A stretch of DNA of 22,267 nucleotides from Clostridia bacterium (GTDB lineage Bacteria; Bacillota_A; Clostridia; Oscillospirales; CAG-272). Both the position numbers and the translations under genes were made by a program. The notes beneath the pieces are model-generated. The model was given only the letters and a program-made list of their open reading frames with translations, was not told the origin of the DNA and ran no database searches. The stretch spans positions 1 to 22,267 of the forward strand of contig JAFUQY010000362.1 in assembly GCA_017472105.1 (NCBI GenBank). Reading direction: 5' to 3'. Positions 1 through 7,676 of this stretch are shown piece by piece (the first letter of the stretch is position 1; each line of letters begins with the position of its first letter).

Positions 1-235
1 GCTCGGTCTGAAGCGGAATTTCATGTTCCTGCTCGGCACGGTCGCGGTAGTTCTGATCGAATACTTCCTCATGTACGCGTACTTCCCGCTTGCCGTCATC
101 GTTCCGTTCGTGATTATGCCGTCCCTGCTCGTCACGATGGGCGTCTATGCGGCGTTCCCCGTCATCAAAAGGTACATGATCGACCCGTTCTACGAAGAAG
201 TCGACGTGGAAGAGGACGAGGAAGAAGAATATTGA
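1..235 (+). CDS. Membrane protein, C-terminal part (possibly YesL/DUF624-like)
   Basis: The open frame enters from the left edge (first full codon at base 2) and ends at TGA 233-235, so only the last 77 residues are visible. They contain two hydrophobic stretches consistent with membrane segments (about residues 10-28 and 32-54), then a cytoplasmic-looking tail PVIKRYMIDPFYEE followed by a very acidic end (EVDVEEDEEEEY). The tail resembles the ends of YesL/DUF624 membrane proteins of Clostridia, often linked to sugar-uptake loci, but this comes from memory of the family and the visible part is too short to be sure. It is the only gene in the first 2.5 kb on the plus strand and is closed by the terminator at 243-282. 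Confidence 0.6.
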   Translation, partial: LGLKRNFMFLLGTVAVVLIEYFLMYAYFPLAVIVPFVIMPSLLVTMGVYAAFPVIKRYMIDPFYEEVDVEEDEEEEY

Positions 236-242
236 ATAAAAG

Positions 243-282
243 AAAGACTTGGAATCCCGAAAAGGAAACCAAGTCTTTTTTG
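243..282. terminator. Bidirectional intrinsic terminator
   Basis: AAAGACTTGG (243-252) pairs perfectly with CCAAGTCTTT (269-278) around a 16-nt loop, followed by a T-run on the plus strand. Read on the minus strand the stem is followed by CTTTTATT. It separates the converging membrane protein gene (+) and ECF sigma gene (-). Confidence 0.85.
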
Positions 283-284
283 CG

Positions 285-1907
285 TCAGATATTGCGGAAT
301 TCGCCCATCACGGACAGGACACCGTTCGTCATGGGTCTGTCGGGATCGGGCATTTCCAGCACACCGCGGCGGATCAGCTCTTCCGCGACGTATCCGATGA
401 CCTCCGTTGTCATGCAGGACACGTACTGGTTGATCTGACTGTCCAGTCTTGCGGGCACAAATCCCCGGAAGCTGTCGCGGATGGCGAGGAACAGACTGCG
501 GATCGGCTCGCGGATTTCGTCCGTATCCCTCAGCAGGCACGCCGCGAAACGGTCAAACTCCTCTTCCGTGAAGTGCGGGAAGTTCAGCGCGATGCCGGCG
601 TCGGTTTTCTTCACGAGATTTTTCTCCAGCAGATGCAGGGTGTCTTCCTCGGTGAGAATTCCGTCCGGGACGATGCCGTTTTCCGCAAGCGGAGCGATAT
701 CGTTTGCCACCATCCAGCGGGTTCCGCCGTTGTGGTAGATGCCGCCGTCGAAATATCTGCCGATGTGGTAGTAGTAGATGCAGTGCGGATTTTTCCCGGA
801 CGAGCCGCTGTCGTATCCCGCGATGTTGCATCCGGAGGAATCGTCGTCATTGACGCTCCGCTTTTCATCAGCGCACTCCTCGATGAGGAACCAGCCGTAG
901 CCGCCGTCCTTCCGCGGAGGATAGGGTCCCGCGTCAAGCTCCGGTGCGGATTTCATTACATCGAACACCTCACTGCGCAGAATCAGGTGCATCGCGATCC
1001 ATCCGAGCTTTTCCGATCCACGATCGCATCCGGTGAATCCCATTTCCGCAATATCGCCGGCCGTTTCCCGGATCCGGTGTTCAACGAAATCCGCGAGAAC
1101 GCTGACGTGCGGTGCATATGCGGACCGGAGGACTTCCCTGTCGCACCGTCTGAGGATGATGAAATCCGTGCCGTATCTGCCGCCGTTTTCCGCAATCGCA
1201 TCGCCGTAGGTCAGCCGCGGCAGTTCATCCTCGATATAGAGCGCGGGAATGCCGGTTTTCATGCTGATTTCGTCAACGGTCAGCGGCTTTTCGTATGCGG
1301 CTTCGCAGATTGCGCGGGAAATCTGGCTGTTCAGATACCGGTCGGGCTTGCAGCTCCCGTTGCAGGTTGTGGTAGTCCAGTTGATTTTTCTGTAAATTCG
1401 TTCCATGTTGGTCTCCATTCTCTGTCTGATCCGTTCCCGTCCCGCGTTCAGCCGCCATTTTACAGTGGTCTGCGGCAGTCCGTACTTCTCTCCGATCGCT
1501 TTCACGGGCATGCCTCCGATGTAGTGATCGACGAGGATGTCCCGGTACTGCCGGCTGAGCGTATGCAGACTGCGGAAAACCGCGGCGTATTCCCTCTCAC
1601 GGGCGTCCGCATTGCACATCTCCTGCACAAAATCGCGCTCGTCCGGTACGTCGTAGTCCTCAGGCAGGCTTTCCTCCATCCGCTTGTGCCGCCTGATGAA
1701 ATTCGCATAGCGGTTGTGCGCGATCCGCCAGACCCACGCGTCAAGGGAGTCGATTTTGTAGGTTTTCATCCCTTCCAGCGCACAGAGGATAATTTCACCT
1801 GCAAGATCTTCCGCATCCGCACGGTTGTCCAGCCGTCTGAGACAGAAGCCGAGCACAGGCTCGAGAAACCGGATCATTTCTTCATTGCTGTATTTTCTGT
1901 CGTTCAT
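285..1907 (-). CDS. ECF-type sigma-70 factor with long C-terminal extension
   Basis: The first ~165 residues form an ECF sigma factor. Region 2 contains DAEDLAGEIILCALEGMKTY...AWVWRIAHNRYANFIRRHKR. Region 4 contains LSRQYRDILVDHYIGGMPVKAIGEKYGLPQTTVKWRL, a typical helix-turn-helix. A further ~370 residues follow, far longer than a normal ECF factor (~160-200). They begin with a second winged-helix-like stretch (LTVDEISMKTGIPALYIEDELPRL, about residue 205). The remainder, with GYGWFLIEE and YYYHIGRYFDGG, looks globular with no membrane segment, and I do not recognise a ligand domain. I start at ATG 1907 because AAGGTGA lies 5 nt upstream; the ATG at 1940 has no ribosome site. The gene lies 89 nt downstream of the sigG 3' part and may be co-transcribed with it. 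Its target promoters are unknown. Confidence 0.88.
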   Translation of the reverse strand: MNDRKYSNEEMIRFLEPVLGFCLRRLDNRADAEDLAGEIILCALEGMKTYKIDSLDAWVWRIAHNRYANFIRRHKRMEESLPEDYDVPDERDFVQEMCNADAREREYAAVFRSLHTLSRQYRDILVDHYIGGMPVKAIGEKYGLPQTTVKWRLNAGRERIRQRMETNMERIYRKINWTTTTCNGSCKPDRYLNSQISRAICEAAYEKPLTVDEISMKTGIPALYIEDELPRLTYGDAIAENGGRYGTDFIILRRCDREVLRSAYAPHVSVLADFVEHRIRETAGDIAEMGFTGCDRGSEKLGWIAMHLILRSEVFDVMKSAPELDAGPYPPRKDGGYGWFLIEECADEKRSVNDDDSSGCNIAGYDSGSSGKNPHCIYYYHIGRYFDGGIYHNGGTRWMVANDIAPLAENGIVPDGILTEEDTLHLLEKNLVKKTDAGIALNFPHFTEEEFDRFAACLLRDTDEIREPIRSLFLAIRDSFRGFVPARLDSQINQYVSCMTTEVIGYVAEELIRRGVLEMPDPDRPMTNGVLSVMGEFRNI

Positions 1908-1996
1908 GTGTGTCACCTTGTAAAGAGCTCTTACACCCATATAGTGTCGTTTTCATGCCGCGGGATAGGTCATTTCCGGAAATTTCCCGAATTTTT

Positions 1997-2515
1997 TCAC
2001 AGATTTTTCCGGATCCGCTCGACGGCGCTTTTTTCCAGCCGGGAGACCTGTGCCTGCGAGATGCCGATTTCCGCGGCGATTTCCATCTGTGTCTTGCCGG
2101 CGTAGTAGCGTTTGGAGATGATGGTGCGCTCCTTTTCCGTCAGATGCGCGATGGCTTCTCTGAGTGCGATGTCCTCCAGCCACAGCTCGTCACTGCTGTT
2201 CTCGTCGCAGAGCTGATCCATGACGCAGATGGAGTCCCCGCCGTCGCTGTACACCGTTTCGTAGAGGGAAACCGGCTCCGTGATGGCTTCGAGCGCGTAG
2301 CTCACATCCGACGGCTTCTCTCCCAGCTCTTTCGCGATGGCTTCAACGGTCGGTTCCCCGTCAAACTGTGCCGCCAGCTTTTCCCTCGCACCGAGCGCAC
2401 GGTATGCCAGATCCCGCACGGAACGGCTGACACGGATTGTCTGATTGTCACGGAGAAAACGCCGGCATTCGCCGAGTATCATCGGAACGGTTATGGAATG
2501 GCGAAAATATTTCAT
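1997..2515 (-). CDS. sigG: Sigma-G, C-terminal part (regions 2.4-4) of an interrupted sigG
   Basis: From PMILGECRRFLRDNQTIRVSRSVRDLAYRAL to KTQMEIAAEIGISQAQVSRLEKSAVERIRKNL this follows the sigma-G family closely: region 2.4 for -10 recognition, region 3, and the region 4 helix-turn-helix. YSDGGDSICVMDQL is the sigma-G form of the region 3/4 linker. Only codons from base 2485 down belong to sigG. The first ten residues (MKYFRHSITV) are read from element DNA. There is no region 1.2/2.1-2.3, so this product alone cannot be a working sigma factor. The matching N-terminal part is 16.7 kb away at 19453-19167, same strand and frame. The apparent ATG at 2515 overlaps the recombinase TGA (ATGA), so a sigma3-sigma4 fragment could be made by translational coupling. 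Joined to the other part, sigma-G would be 257 residues. Confidence 0.95.
   Translation of the reverse strand: MKYFRHSITVPMILGECRRFLRDNQTIRVSRSVRDLAYRALGAREKLAAQFDGEPTVEAIAKELGEKPSDVSYALEAITEPVSLYETVYSDGGDSICVMDQLCDENSSDELWLEDIALREAIAHLTEKERTIISKRYYAGKTQMEIAAEIGISQAQVSRLEKSAVERIRKNL
2468..2510 (-). other. Attachment site at the sigG 3' junction (element/host hybrid att site)
   Basis: On the minus strand the element arm ends ATAACCGTT, then CC (2485-2484), then host codons GATGATACTC (P-M-I-L of sigma-G). The hexamer GGCGAA lies at positions 15-20 from the centre on the element side (2500-2505) and at positions 11-16 on the host side (2468-2473, read on the minus strand). This is the partner of the site at 19142-19184. 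The recombinase gene ends 26 nt from the core, a usual arrangement for large serine recombinases. Confidence 0.88.
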
Positions 2516-4077
2516 TCCTCCGGATTCTGCCGGGTCAGATAGTCTTTCAGCTTCAGAAACACCTCAACCTCGCCGGTTTTGTATATCACGACGCGCTCGA
2601 TCAGCTCACGGCAGACCGACTGGCGCTCCTTCGGCGTCATGTATTCCCACGTGTCGCCCAGTCCGGTGAGAATCCGCTTCGCTTTTTCGACCTTCCGTGC
2701 GATGTTCTTCTGCTCGCTTTCGCTTCGGAGCTGGGCTTCGAGATCGCGGATTTTCTTCCGGCAGGTCTGGATTTTTTCCGTCAGCACGTCGTCCTCGAGA
2801 TCATCCTCGAAATCAAGAAGCCGCGACAGCTTGCGCTTGAGCGTGAGAATCTGCTGGGTAATCACCTCCGACGGATCGATCCGCCCGGGGCTTTTTTCGT
2901 TGTTCCCGTCTGGGATGTAGGAGAGCGAGAAAATCTCGTGCATCACCGCGTTCTCGATCTCACTCTGCCAGTACAGCGGATTCGGGCAGTTTTCGTCCTT
3001 CACGAGGTACGGCTTCGACTTCTGCCGCGAGTAGCAGACCAGTTTGCATTCGTCACTCCCCGTCCACTTCTGATACCGCATTTTCGCACCACATTCGCCG
3101 CAGTACAAAAGTCCCGTGAGAAGGTACTCCGACTCTCCGCGGACGACGGTGCGTCTGGCGATTTCATCCTGTGCCTCCTGCCAGACTTCCAGCGGAATGA
3201 TCGCCTCGTGCAGTCCGTCGTATTCCTCACCCTTGTAGACGATGCATCCGGTGAGGGATTTCCGTCTGAGAATCTGCGCAACAATGCGTTCGCCCTTGAA
3301 GCCGAGCCTGTCCGCGATCTTCGCCGGGGGCATTTTTTCTTCGATGTACAGCCGGAAGATTTCACGCACCTTTTCCGCTTCCTCCGGGACGATTTTCAGA
3401 ATGCCGTCCTCCCTGTCGTAGCGGTAGCCGTACGGGATATTGCCGCCGCCCATCCATCTGCCGGATGCGACACGCGCAGTTTTGCCCGCCTGCAATTTTT
3501 CAACAATGAGATCGCGGTCAAATTCCGCAAGACCTGCGAAGAACATCAGCATGAACTTGCCCTGCGGGTTGTTCCGCTCGATGCGGCAGTAGTTTTCGGC
3601 GACGGAGATGAACTCGATGTCCTCCCGGTTGCGGTTGACCGCGCTGTTTTTGCTGTCGAAGCTTGCAACCATGTAGTCCTGAATGAACTGGAGCGTGCCG
3701 AGCAGGGTTCTGCTGAGACGGTCGATCCGCGGGACAATGAAGGCGTTTACACGGATGCGGGATTCCCCGTCGTTGTATGCGCGGATGCGTGCGATGACTG
3801 CCTGCAATGCGGGTCGGTCCATGTTCGTGCCGGTGTAGCCGTCGTCGATGCACAGGAGCAGATTCGGGATCCCGTTGCGTTCGCAGTAGGTGCGGATCGT
3901 GTTCTCCTGCACGTTCAGTCCGAAGCCTTCCTCCGCCTGCTTGTCCGTCGAAACGCGGATGTAGCCGATGTTCACAAGGTAGTTTCCGTTCCCGTCGGTC
4001 TGTACAGCGTCGTCAATCAGGATTTTTTCGTTGTATGCCGGTTCTATCAGCCGGGACAATCGGTATTCTCTGTTCAT
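2512..4077 (-). CDS. Large serine recombinase (SpoIVCA-like site-specific integrase/excisionase)
   Basis: The 521-residue protein has the serine recombinase order. The catalytic domain starts GYIRVSTDKQ, with nucleophile Ser43, and continues through DDGYTGTNMDRPAL and the arginine motif IDRLSR (R120, R123). A recombinase domain follows (GGNIPYGYRYD...RRKSLTGCIVYKGEEYDGLHEAII). Then comes a zinc ribbon (C326, C329, C348, C364) and a charged C-terminal coiled-coil region (about 395-470). About 35 extra residues precede the catalytic domain. GGAAGG lies 7 nt before ATG 4077. The stop lies 26 nt from the attachment core, so this is the enzyme expected to join and separate sigG and the element. 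Family knowledge: B. subtilis SpoIVCA excises skin from sigK, and such enzymes need a directionality factor for excision. Expression looks vegetative from the promoter at 4109-4137. Confidence 0.96.
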   Translation of the reverse strand: MNREYRLSRLIEPAYNEKILIDDAVQTDGNGNYLVNIGYIRVSTDKQAEEGFGLNVQENTIRTYCERNGIPNLLLCIDDGYTGTNMDRPALQAVIARIRAYNDGESRIRVNAFIVPRIDRLSRTLLGTLQFIQDYMVASFDSKNSAVNRNREDIEFISVAENYCRIERNNPQGKFMLMFFAGLAEFDRDLIVEKLQAGKTARVASGRWMGGGNIPYGYRYDREDGILKIVPEEAEKVREIFRLYIEEKMPPAKIADRLGFKGERIVAQILRRKSLTGCIVYKGEEYDGLHEAIIPLEVWQEAQDEIARRTVVRGESEYLLTGLLYCGECGAKMRYQKWTGSDECKLVCYSRQKSKPYLVKDENCPNPLYWQSEIENAVMHEIFSLSYIPDGNNEKSPGRIDPSEVITQQILTLKRKLSRLLDFEDDLEDDVLTEKIQTCRKKIRDLEAQLRSESEQKNIARKVEKAKRILTGLGDTWEYMTPKERQSVCRELIERVVIYKTGEVEVFLKLKDYLTRQNPEE

Positions 4078-4108
4078 GTTTATGCCTTCCGTGGGGTTTC
4101 ATGAGGAT

Positions 4109-4137
4109 ATGATACCATGATTCGGGTCATGTGTCAA
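4109..4137 (-). promoter_or_regulatory. Sigma-A-type promoter of the recombinase with palindromic spacer
   Basis: TTGACA (4137-4132) and TATCAT (4114-4109) are separated by exactly 17 nt on the minus strand. The spacer holds an inverted repeat, CATGA-CCCGAA-TCATG (4131-4116), placed where a bound repressor would block RNA polymerase. A further TCATGA lies at 4099-4104. The predicted transcript starts about 25 nt before the recombinase ATG. No sporulation-type promoter is visible here. Confidence 0.8.
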
Positions 4138-4170
4138 ACGGAAAAATCAGGAAGAATCCGACAACAGCAG

Positions 4171-4209
4171 AAAACAGACGGTACCATGAAGCCGGTATCG
4201 CCTGTTTTT
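4171..4209. terminator. Intrinsic terminator upstream of the recombinase promoter
   Basis: AAAACAGACGGTACC (4171-4185) and GGTATCGCCTGTTTT (4194-4208) form a long stem with two mismatches around an 8-nt loop, with T-rich sequence on both sides. It should end the minus-strand transcript carrying the hydrolase and the 56-residue protein, separating it from the recombinase. Confidence 0.7.
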
Positions 4210-4223
4210 CGGAATATGCGGCG

Positions 4224-4394
4224 TCACTGCCCCGATGCATCCGGAATTACGGGTTCACGGACGGCTCCGGTGCTGTGACGTCTGACAATGTCGTTTACGA
4301 TGCGGTCGATGGATGCACTGCGGATCCGGTATTTCGGCAGATCCTTCGATGCAACCGGGACGCTGTTGATATACACCCTGACTTTGATTTCCAT
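4224..4394 (-). CDS. Small basic protein of unknown function, 56 residues
   Basis: An ATG at 4394 is preceded by GAGAGG with 7 nt spacing and opens a frame of 56 codons ending in TGA at 4224. The product begins MEIKVRVYINSVPVASKDLP and continues with a likely helix SIDRIVNDIVRRHS. It is moderately basic, has no signal or membrane segment, and I do not recognise it. It lies between the hydrolase (64 nt upstream) and the recombinase, and is followed by the terminator at 4171-4209. Position and size would fit an element accessory protein. Directionality factors of serine recombinases are small and poorly conserved (SprB of SPbeta is of similar size), but nothing in this sequence proves that role. 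Confidence 0.6.
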   Translation of the reverse strand: MEIKVRVYINSVPVASKDLPKYRIRSASIDRIVNDIVRRHSTGAVREPVIPDASGQ

Positions 4395-4458
4395 ATCGTT
4401 ACCTCTCGGGTGTATGTTTCACGTTTTTTCCGCGCGGTATGCACCGGATGCGGGAATT

Positions 4459-6246
4459 TTATCCGATCAGCTCCGTTTCACACAGCACGAGAGCAAGACA
4501 GCCTTCCAGTCCGCCGATGAGACAGATGCCGGGGATCCGGAAATCCCGCTCGTATGCGTCGTCTCCTGTGAGCAGAAGTGCCGCCCGCTCTAGCTTCGCG
4601 GATTTCACGTTTCCGCATAACGCCAGCGCACAAACCGCCGCTCTTGCCGCACATCCGTCCGCGTACAGAGTCACATCACACCCGGATTCCGCCGCCGCCT
4701 GGATGAGAAGTGCAGCGTCCTGTACGCGGAGTGCGTCCGTGGTGCAGTTGAACGTCGTATAGTATCTGTTGTCCGCGGCAGTTCCGGCAACGTCAATCAC
4801 GCATGCCGCCGTCTCACCGGTCAGAAGCAGATCCCCGGACACGACCCGGACGCCATCCTCCAGCATCCCGCGGACTTCATCCCTCCCGAGACAGCACTTG
4901 CCGTCACCGCTGAGCATGAGGCAGACGCGTTTCCCATCCCATCCGGCGGGAGTCAGCTTCACATACGGGAGCTTTTCGCCGTATTCGCCGCAGATCACAC
5001 TCCGCTCAACGGTGACGCCGTCCCACTCCTCAGTTGAAATTCCGATCTCGCGCACCGTGTTTTCCCGCACACCGGTGATCCACGCGAGCATTTTCCGCTT
5101 TTCGCCGTCGTCCAGAGCCGAAATTTTTGCCGTGCGCTCCGCTTTGTATGCGCGGAAAAATGCTTCGTCATCCGCAATGCCCGGGGCGCGTCCGTTTCCG
5201 CGGAACCACGTGAGATCCCACACATCCGCGACCTCGATGGGCTGTTCGTTCCAGACGATATTCTTGCCCATCAGATGCCGCGCGAAGAAGCTGTACACGC
5301 GATGCCGGGTCTTGGCGTTGTACTGATGCGTCGCAATCTGATAGAAATGCTCAACCATGTCCTCAGCACCGTACTGCCGGTAGGCTTCAAGCACCGCAGG
5401 CAGTTCCGCCGTTTCGAGATTTTTCGTCCAGTCACCGTCGGATCCAGCCAGAAACAGCGCACGCGGAGCAAGCATGGCGCACATTTCGGTGTTGTCGGTG
5501 AACCGTCTCAGTCCCGGGGCATTTTCGCACTGGCATCCGCCCTGCATGTGGAGCGAAATCATGTTGATCGGTGCGGCAGCCTTGATTCTCTCGTCGACGA
5601 GGCTGAGGAACAGGGTCTGCGAGCCGCCGCCGGATGCCCCGGTCACGCCGATGTTGTCCGCATCCACGAAAGGCATGGAGCAGAGCAGATCGAGCGCGCG
5701 GATGTTGTTCCACAGCTGAACGCCGAGTCCGTTCGAGAGCCACAGCTCCTTCGTTCCCCTGCCGTAGTCGTGGGAAATCTGCCGGCTGTCGACCTTGCCG
5801 ATCATGTCGGTGACAAGGCAGACGAATCCCATCCGCGCGAAGTTCGCAAGCTGTGCGGGATAATCCGCTTCGTCGAGCCGGGTCAGCCGCTGATTCTCCC
5901 AGTGTCCGATGACATTCAGAATCGCAGGTGCTTTTTCGGGCATCGGCTCGGGCAGGTAGAGATTGCCGGTTGACCAGAATCCCGGGCGGCTCTCGAACAT
6001 GATTTTCTTCACGGAGTAGCCGTCGTATGTACCGACATTCTCGGTTTTCGTGTTCAGCGGCATCTTTTCCGGCCATGGATACAGTCCCGCCGCCATCCGG
6101 AGATTGAACCGCAGCTCTTCCCGGCGTCTGTCTACCTCCTCGGCGGAGTGAAACCGCGTGATCGGGAAGACCGTGTTCGTGTGCCGGCTGACATGGAGGC
6201 GTTCGTCGTCCGGCAGATAGGTGAGTACTTTGTACATCTCGTTCAT
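4459..6246 (-). CDS. Alpha/beta hydrolase, acetyl xylan esterase-like
   Basis: The 595-residue protein has a core of about residues 70-330 with an alpha/beta-hydrolase fold. It contains the nucleophile elbow GASGGGSQT (Ser205), a likely acid in LFLAGSDGDW (Asp270 or Asp272) and a catalytic His in QIATHQYN (His307). WSTGNLYLPE...ILNVIGHWENQR and FVCLVTDMIGKVDSR resemble the large acetyl xylan esterase/dienelactone-hydrolase-like proteins of polysaccharide degraders. The C-terminal ~230 residues have a second, hydrolase-like repeat without a clear active site. There is no signal peptide, so it should act in the cytosol, perhaps removing acyl groups from imported oligosaccharides. It has its own promoter at 6282-6310. 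The exact ester substrate is unknown. The start could also be ATG 6237. Confidence 0.85.
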   Translation of the reverse strand: MNEMYKVLTYLPDDERLHVSRHTNTVFPITRFHSAEEVDRRREELRFNLRMAAGLYPWPEKMPLNTKTENVGTYDGYSVKKIMFESRPGFWSTGNLYLPEPMPEKAPAILNVIGHWENQRLTRLDEADYPAQLANFARMGFVCLVTDMIGKVDSRQISHDYGRGTKELWLSNGLGVQLWNNIRALDLLCSMPFVDADNIGVTGASGGGSQTLFLSLVDERIKAAAPINMISLHMQGGCQCENAPGLRRFTDNTEMCAMLAPRALFLAGSDGDWTKNLETAELPAVLEAYRQYGAEDMVEHFYQIATHQYNAKTRHRVYSFFARHLMGKNIVWNEQPIEVADVWDLTWFRGNGRAPGIADDEAFFRAYKAERTAKISALDDGEKRKMLAWITGVRENTVREIGISTEEWDGVTVERSVICGEYGEKLPYVKLTPAGWDGKRVCLMLSGDGKCCLGRDEVRGMLEDGVRVVSGDLLLTGETAACVIDVAGTAADNRYYTTFNCTTDALRVQDAALLIQAAAESGCDVTLYADGCAARAAVCALALCGNVKSAKLERAALLLTGDDAYERDFRIPGICLIGGLEGCLALVLCETELIG

Positions 6247-6281
6247 TCTGCAATGCCCATCCTTTCCGGGTGTTTTTCTTT

Positions 6282-6310
6282 ATTCTACCATGCATTTTCG
6301 GGTGTGTCAA
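6282..6310 (-). promoter_or_regulatory. Sigma-A-type promoter of the hydrolase
   Basis: TTGACA (6310-6305) and TAGAAT (6287-6282) on the minus strand, spacer 17 nt, 36 nt before the ATG at 6246. Confidence 0.75.
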
Positions 6311-6324
6311 TCAATCCGGCGCGT

Positions 6325-6369
6325 TTTTATCAAGAAAAGCCCCGGACACTGTTCGGCATCCGGAGCTTT
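6325..6369 (-). terminator. Intrinsic terminator after the aldo/keto reductase
   Basis: On the minus strand AAAGCTCCGGA (6369-6359) pairs along its whole length, with one G-T pair, with TCCGGGGCTTT (6346-6336). TTCTTG and further T-rich sequence follow. It lies 29 nt beyond the reductase stop and just upstream of the hydrolase promoter. Confidence 0.78.
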
Positions 6370-6397
6370 GTTGGATTCTGTTTTCTTTTTGACGCGA

Positions 6398-7531
6398 TTA
6401 TTCGCAGAGAATCTTGCAGACCTTTTCGAGGTTTTCGCGGATTGCGAGGTGCTGGGGACATTTCTGTTCGCAGATGCCGCACTTCTTGCAGTCAGCGAAG
6501 GTCTTGCCGCCGTGGTGGAGGTAATCCTTCATCATGTTCTTCGCGTGATCCTTGAGACCGTAGACGTTGTAGTAGGTCCAGATTTCGAAGATGCGCGGGA
6601 TGTTGATTTCAACCGGGCAGGGCTGGCAGTATTTGCATCCGGTGCAGTAGAGCTCGGAGAACTTCTTGATTTCTTCCATAGCCGCGCCGAGCTGTTCCCA
6701 CTCTTCCGCAGAAAATGCGGTGTCGTCGGAGGAAACCTTGACGTTCTTCTGTACCATGTCGAGGTTCTGCATGCCGGAAAGTGCGCAGTTGAGGCTGGGA
6801 TTGCCGAGGCAGAACTTGAACGCGAGCTCGTAGGTGGAGATGGACGGCTTGCCGGTGAGTTTTGCGTACAGATCCGTGGGAGCCGCGAGACGTCCGCCGC
6901 CGACAGGACCCATGGCAACGGTGCCGAGACCCTTTTCGTTCACGTACTTGATCATTTCTTCGTTGGAACGGTCGAGGAGGTTGTACTGGCACAGCATGGA
7001 TTCCATCTTCACGCCGCGTTCCTCGGAGGTGTCAACGATGTACCGGATTGCGGAGGGATGGTCGTGGAAGGAGAAGGAAATGTGGCGGATGAGTCCCTCT
7101 TCCTTTGCCTTCCGTGCGGCTTCGAGGAGGTTTTCGGCGAGAATCAGATTGTCATAGGTGCCGCGGTTGATGCCCCAGAAGTGGTAGAAATCGATGTGAT
7201 CGGTTCCGAGACGGGTAAGGCTGCGTTCAAGATGCCTGCGGTAGCCGTCCTGACCCATCCCCTTGTCCATGGGACATTTGGTGGAGATGAGAATCTTGGC
7301 GCGGAAGTTCTTTACAGCGTGACCGAGAGCGGCTTCGCTGTTGGAGTTGCAGTAGTGAGGTGCGGTATCGAAGTAGTTCACGCCGTTTTCGTAGGCGTAT
7401 GCGATCATTTCGTCAACCTTGTCCTGATCGACGAAGTTCTTTTCGTCCTGCTTGTATTCGGGGAAACGCATGCAGCCGAAGCCGAGTGCGGAGATTTTCT
7501 CTCCGGTTTTGCCGAATTCGCGGTAATTCAT
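6398..7531 (-). CDS. Aldo/keto reductase with C-terminal 4Fe-4S ferredoxin domain
   Basis: Residues 1-285 form an aldo/keto reductase barrel (REFGKTGEKISALGFGCMRFP start) with the catalytic set Asp55, Tyr60, Lys85 and His117. The last ~85 residues carry two four-cysteine motifs, CTGCKYCQPCP (C296, C299, C302, C305) and CKKCGICEQKCP (C348, C351, C354, C358), expected to bind two 4Fe-4S clusters. Such fused reductases are common in anaerobic Clostridia and presumably couple carbonyl reduction or sugar-alcohol oxidation to ferredoxin-type electron flow; the substrate is not known. Length of 377 is normal for this subfamily. AAAGGA lies 9 nt before ATG 7531. It is a single-gene unit with its own promoter and terminator. 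Confidence 0.93.
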   Translation of the reverse strand: MNYREFGKTGEKISALGFGCMRFPEYKQDEKNFVDQDKVDEMIAYAYENGVNYFDTAPHYCNSNSEAALGHAVKNFRAKILISTKCPMDKGMGQDGYRRHLERSLTRLGTDHIDFYHFWGINRGTYDNLILAENLLEAARKAKEEGLIRHISFSFHDHPSAIRYIVDTSEERGVKMESMLCQYNLLDRSNEEMIKYVNEKGLGTVAMGPVGGGRLAAPTDLYAKLTGKPSISTYELAFKFCLGNPSLNCALSGMQNLDMVQKNVKVSSDDTAFSAEEWEQLGAAMEEIKKFSELYCTGCKYCQPCPVEINIPRIFEIWTYYNVYGLKDHAKNMMKDYLHHGGKTFADCKKCGICEQKCPQHLAIRENLEKVCKILCE

Positions 7532-7566
7532 GGGATGGATTCCTTTCGGGATATGTATTTTTAAAT

Positions 7567-7595
7567 ATTATAGCACATAATTTTAATAATAGCAA
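7567..7595 (-). promoter_or_regulatory. Sigma-A-type promoter of the aldo/keto reductase
   Basis: TTGCTA (7595-7590), a 17-nt AT-rich spacer and a consensus TATAAT (7572-7567) on the minus strand, 36 nt before the reductase ATG. Confidence 0.78.
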
Positions 7596-7676
7596 CCCCT
7601 GTATGCCGGATTTATACAATTTCTGTGATTTTCCGGAAAAACTGTGTCGTTTTGGCATACTCCCACGTCAGCCGGC

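Noticed and set aside
249..2105. A 618-codon open frame on the plus strand
   Set aside because: It is antisense to the ECF sigma gene, with no ribosome site or domain; it begins inside the terminator stem.
1997..2515. The sigG 3' part as an ordinary pseudogene remnant
   Set aside because: There is no frameshift or stop in either part, the rejoined frame is exact, and the att sites are well preserved, which argues against simple decay.
2437..4104. A 555-codon open frame on the plus strand
   Set aside because: It is antisense to the recombinase and crosses the att site and the recombinase promoter.
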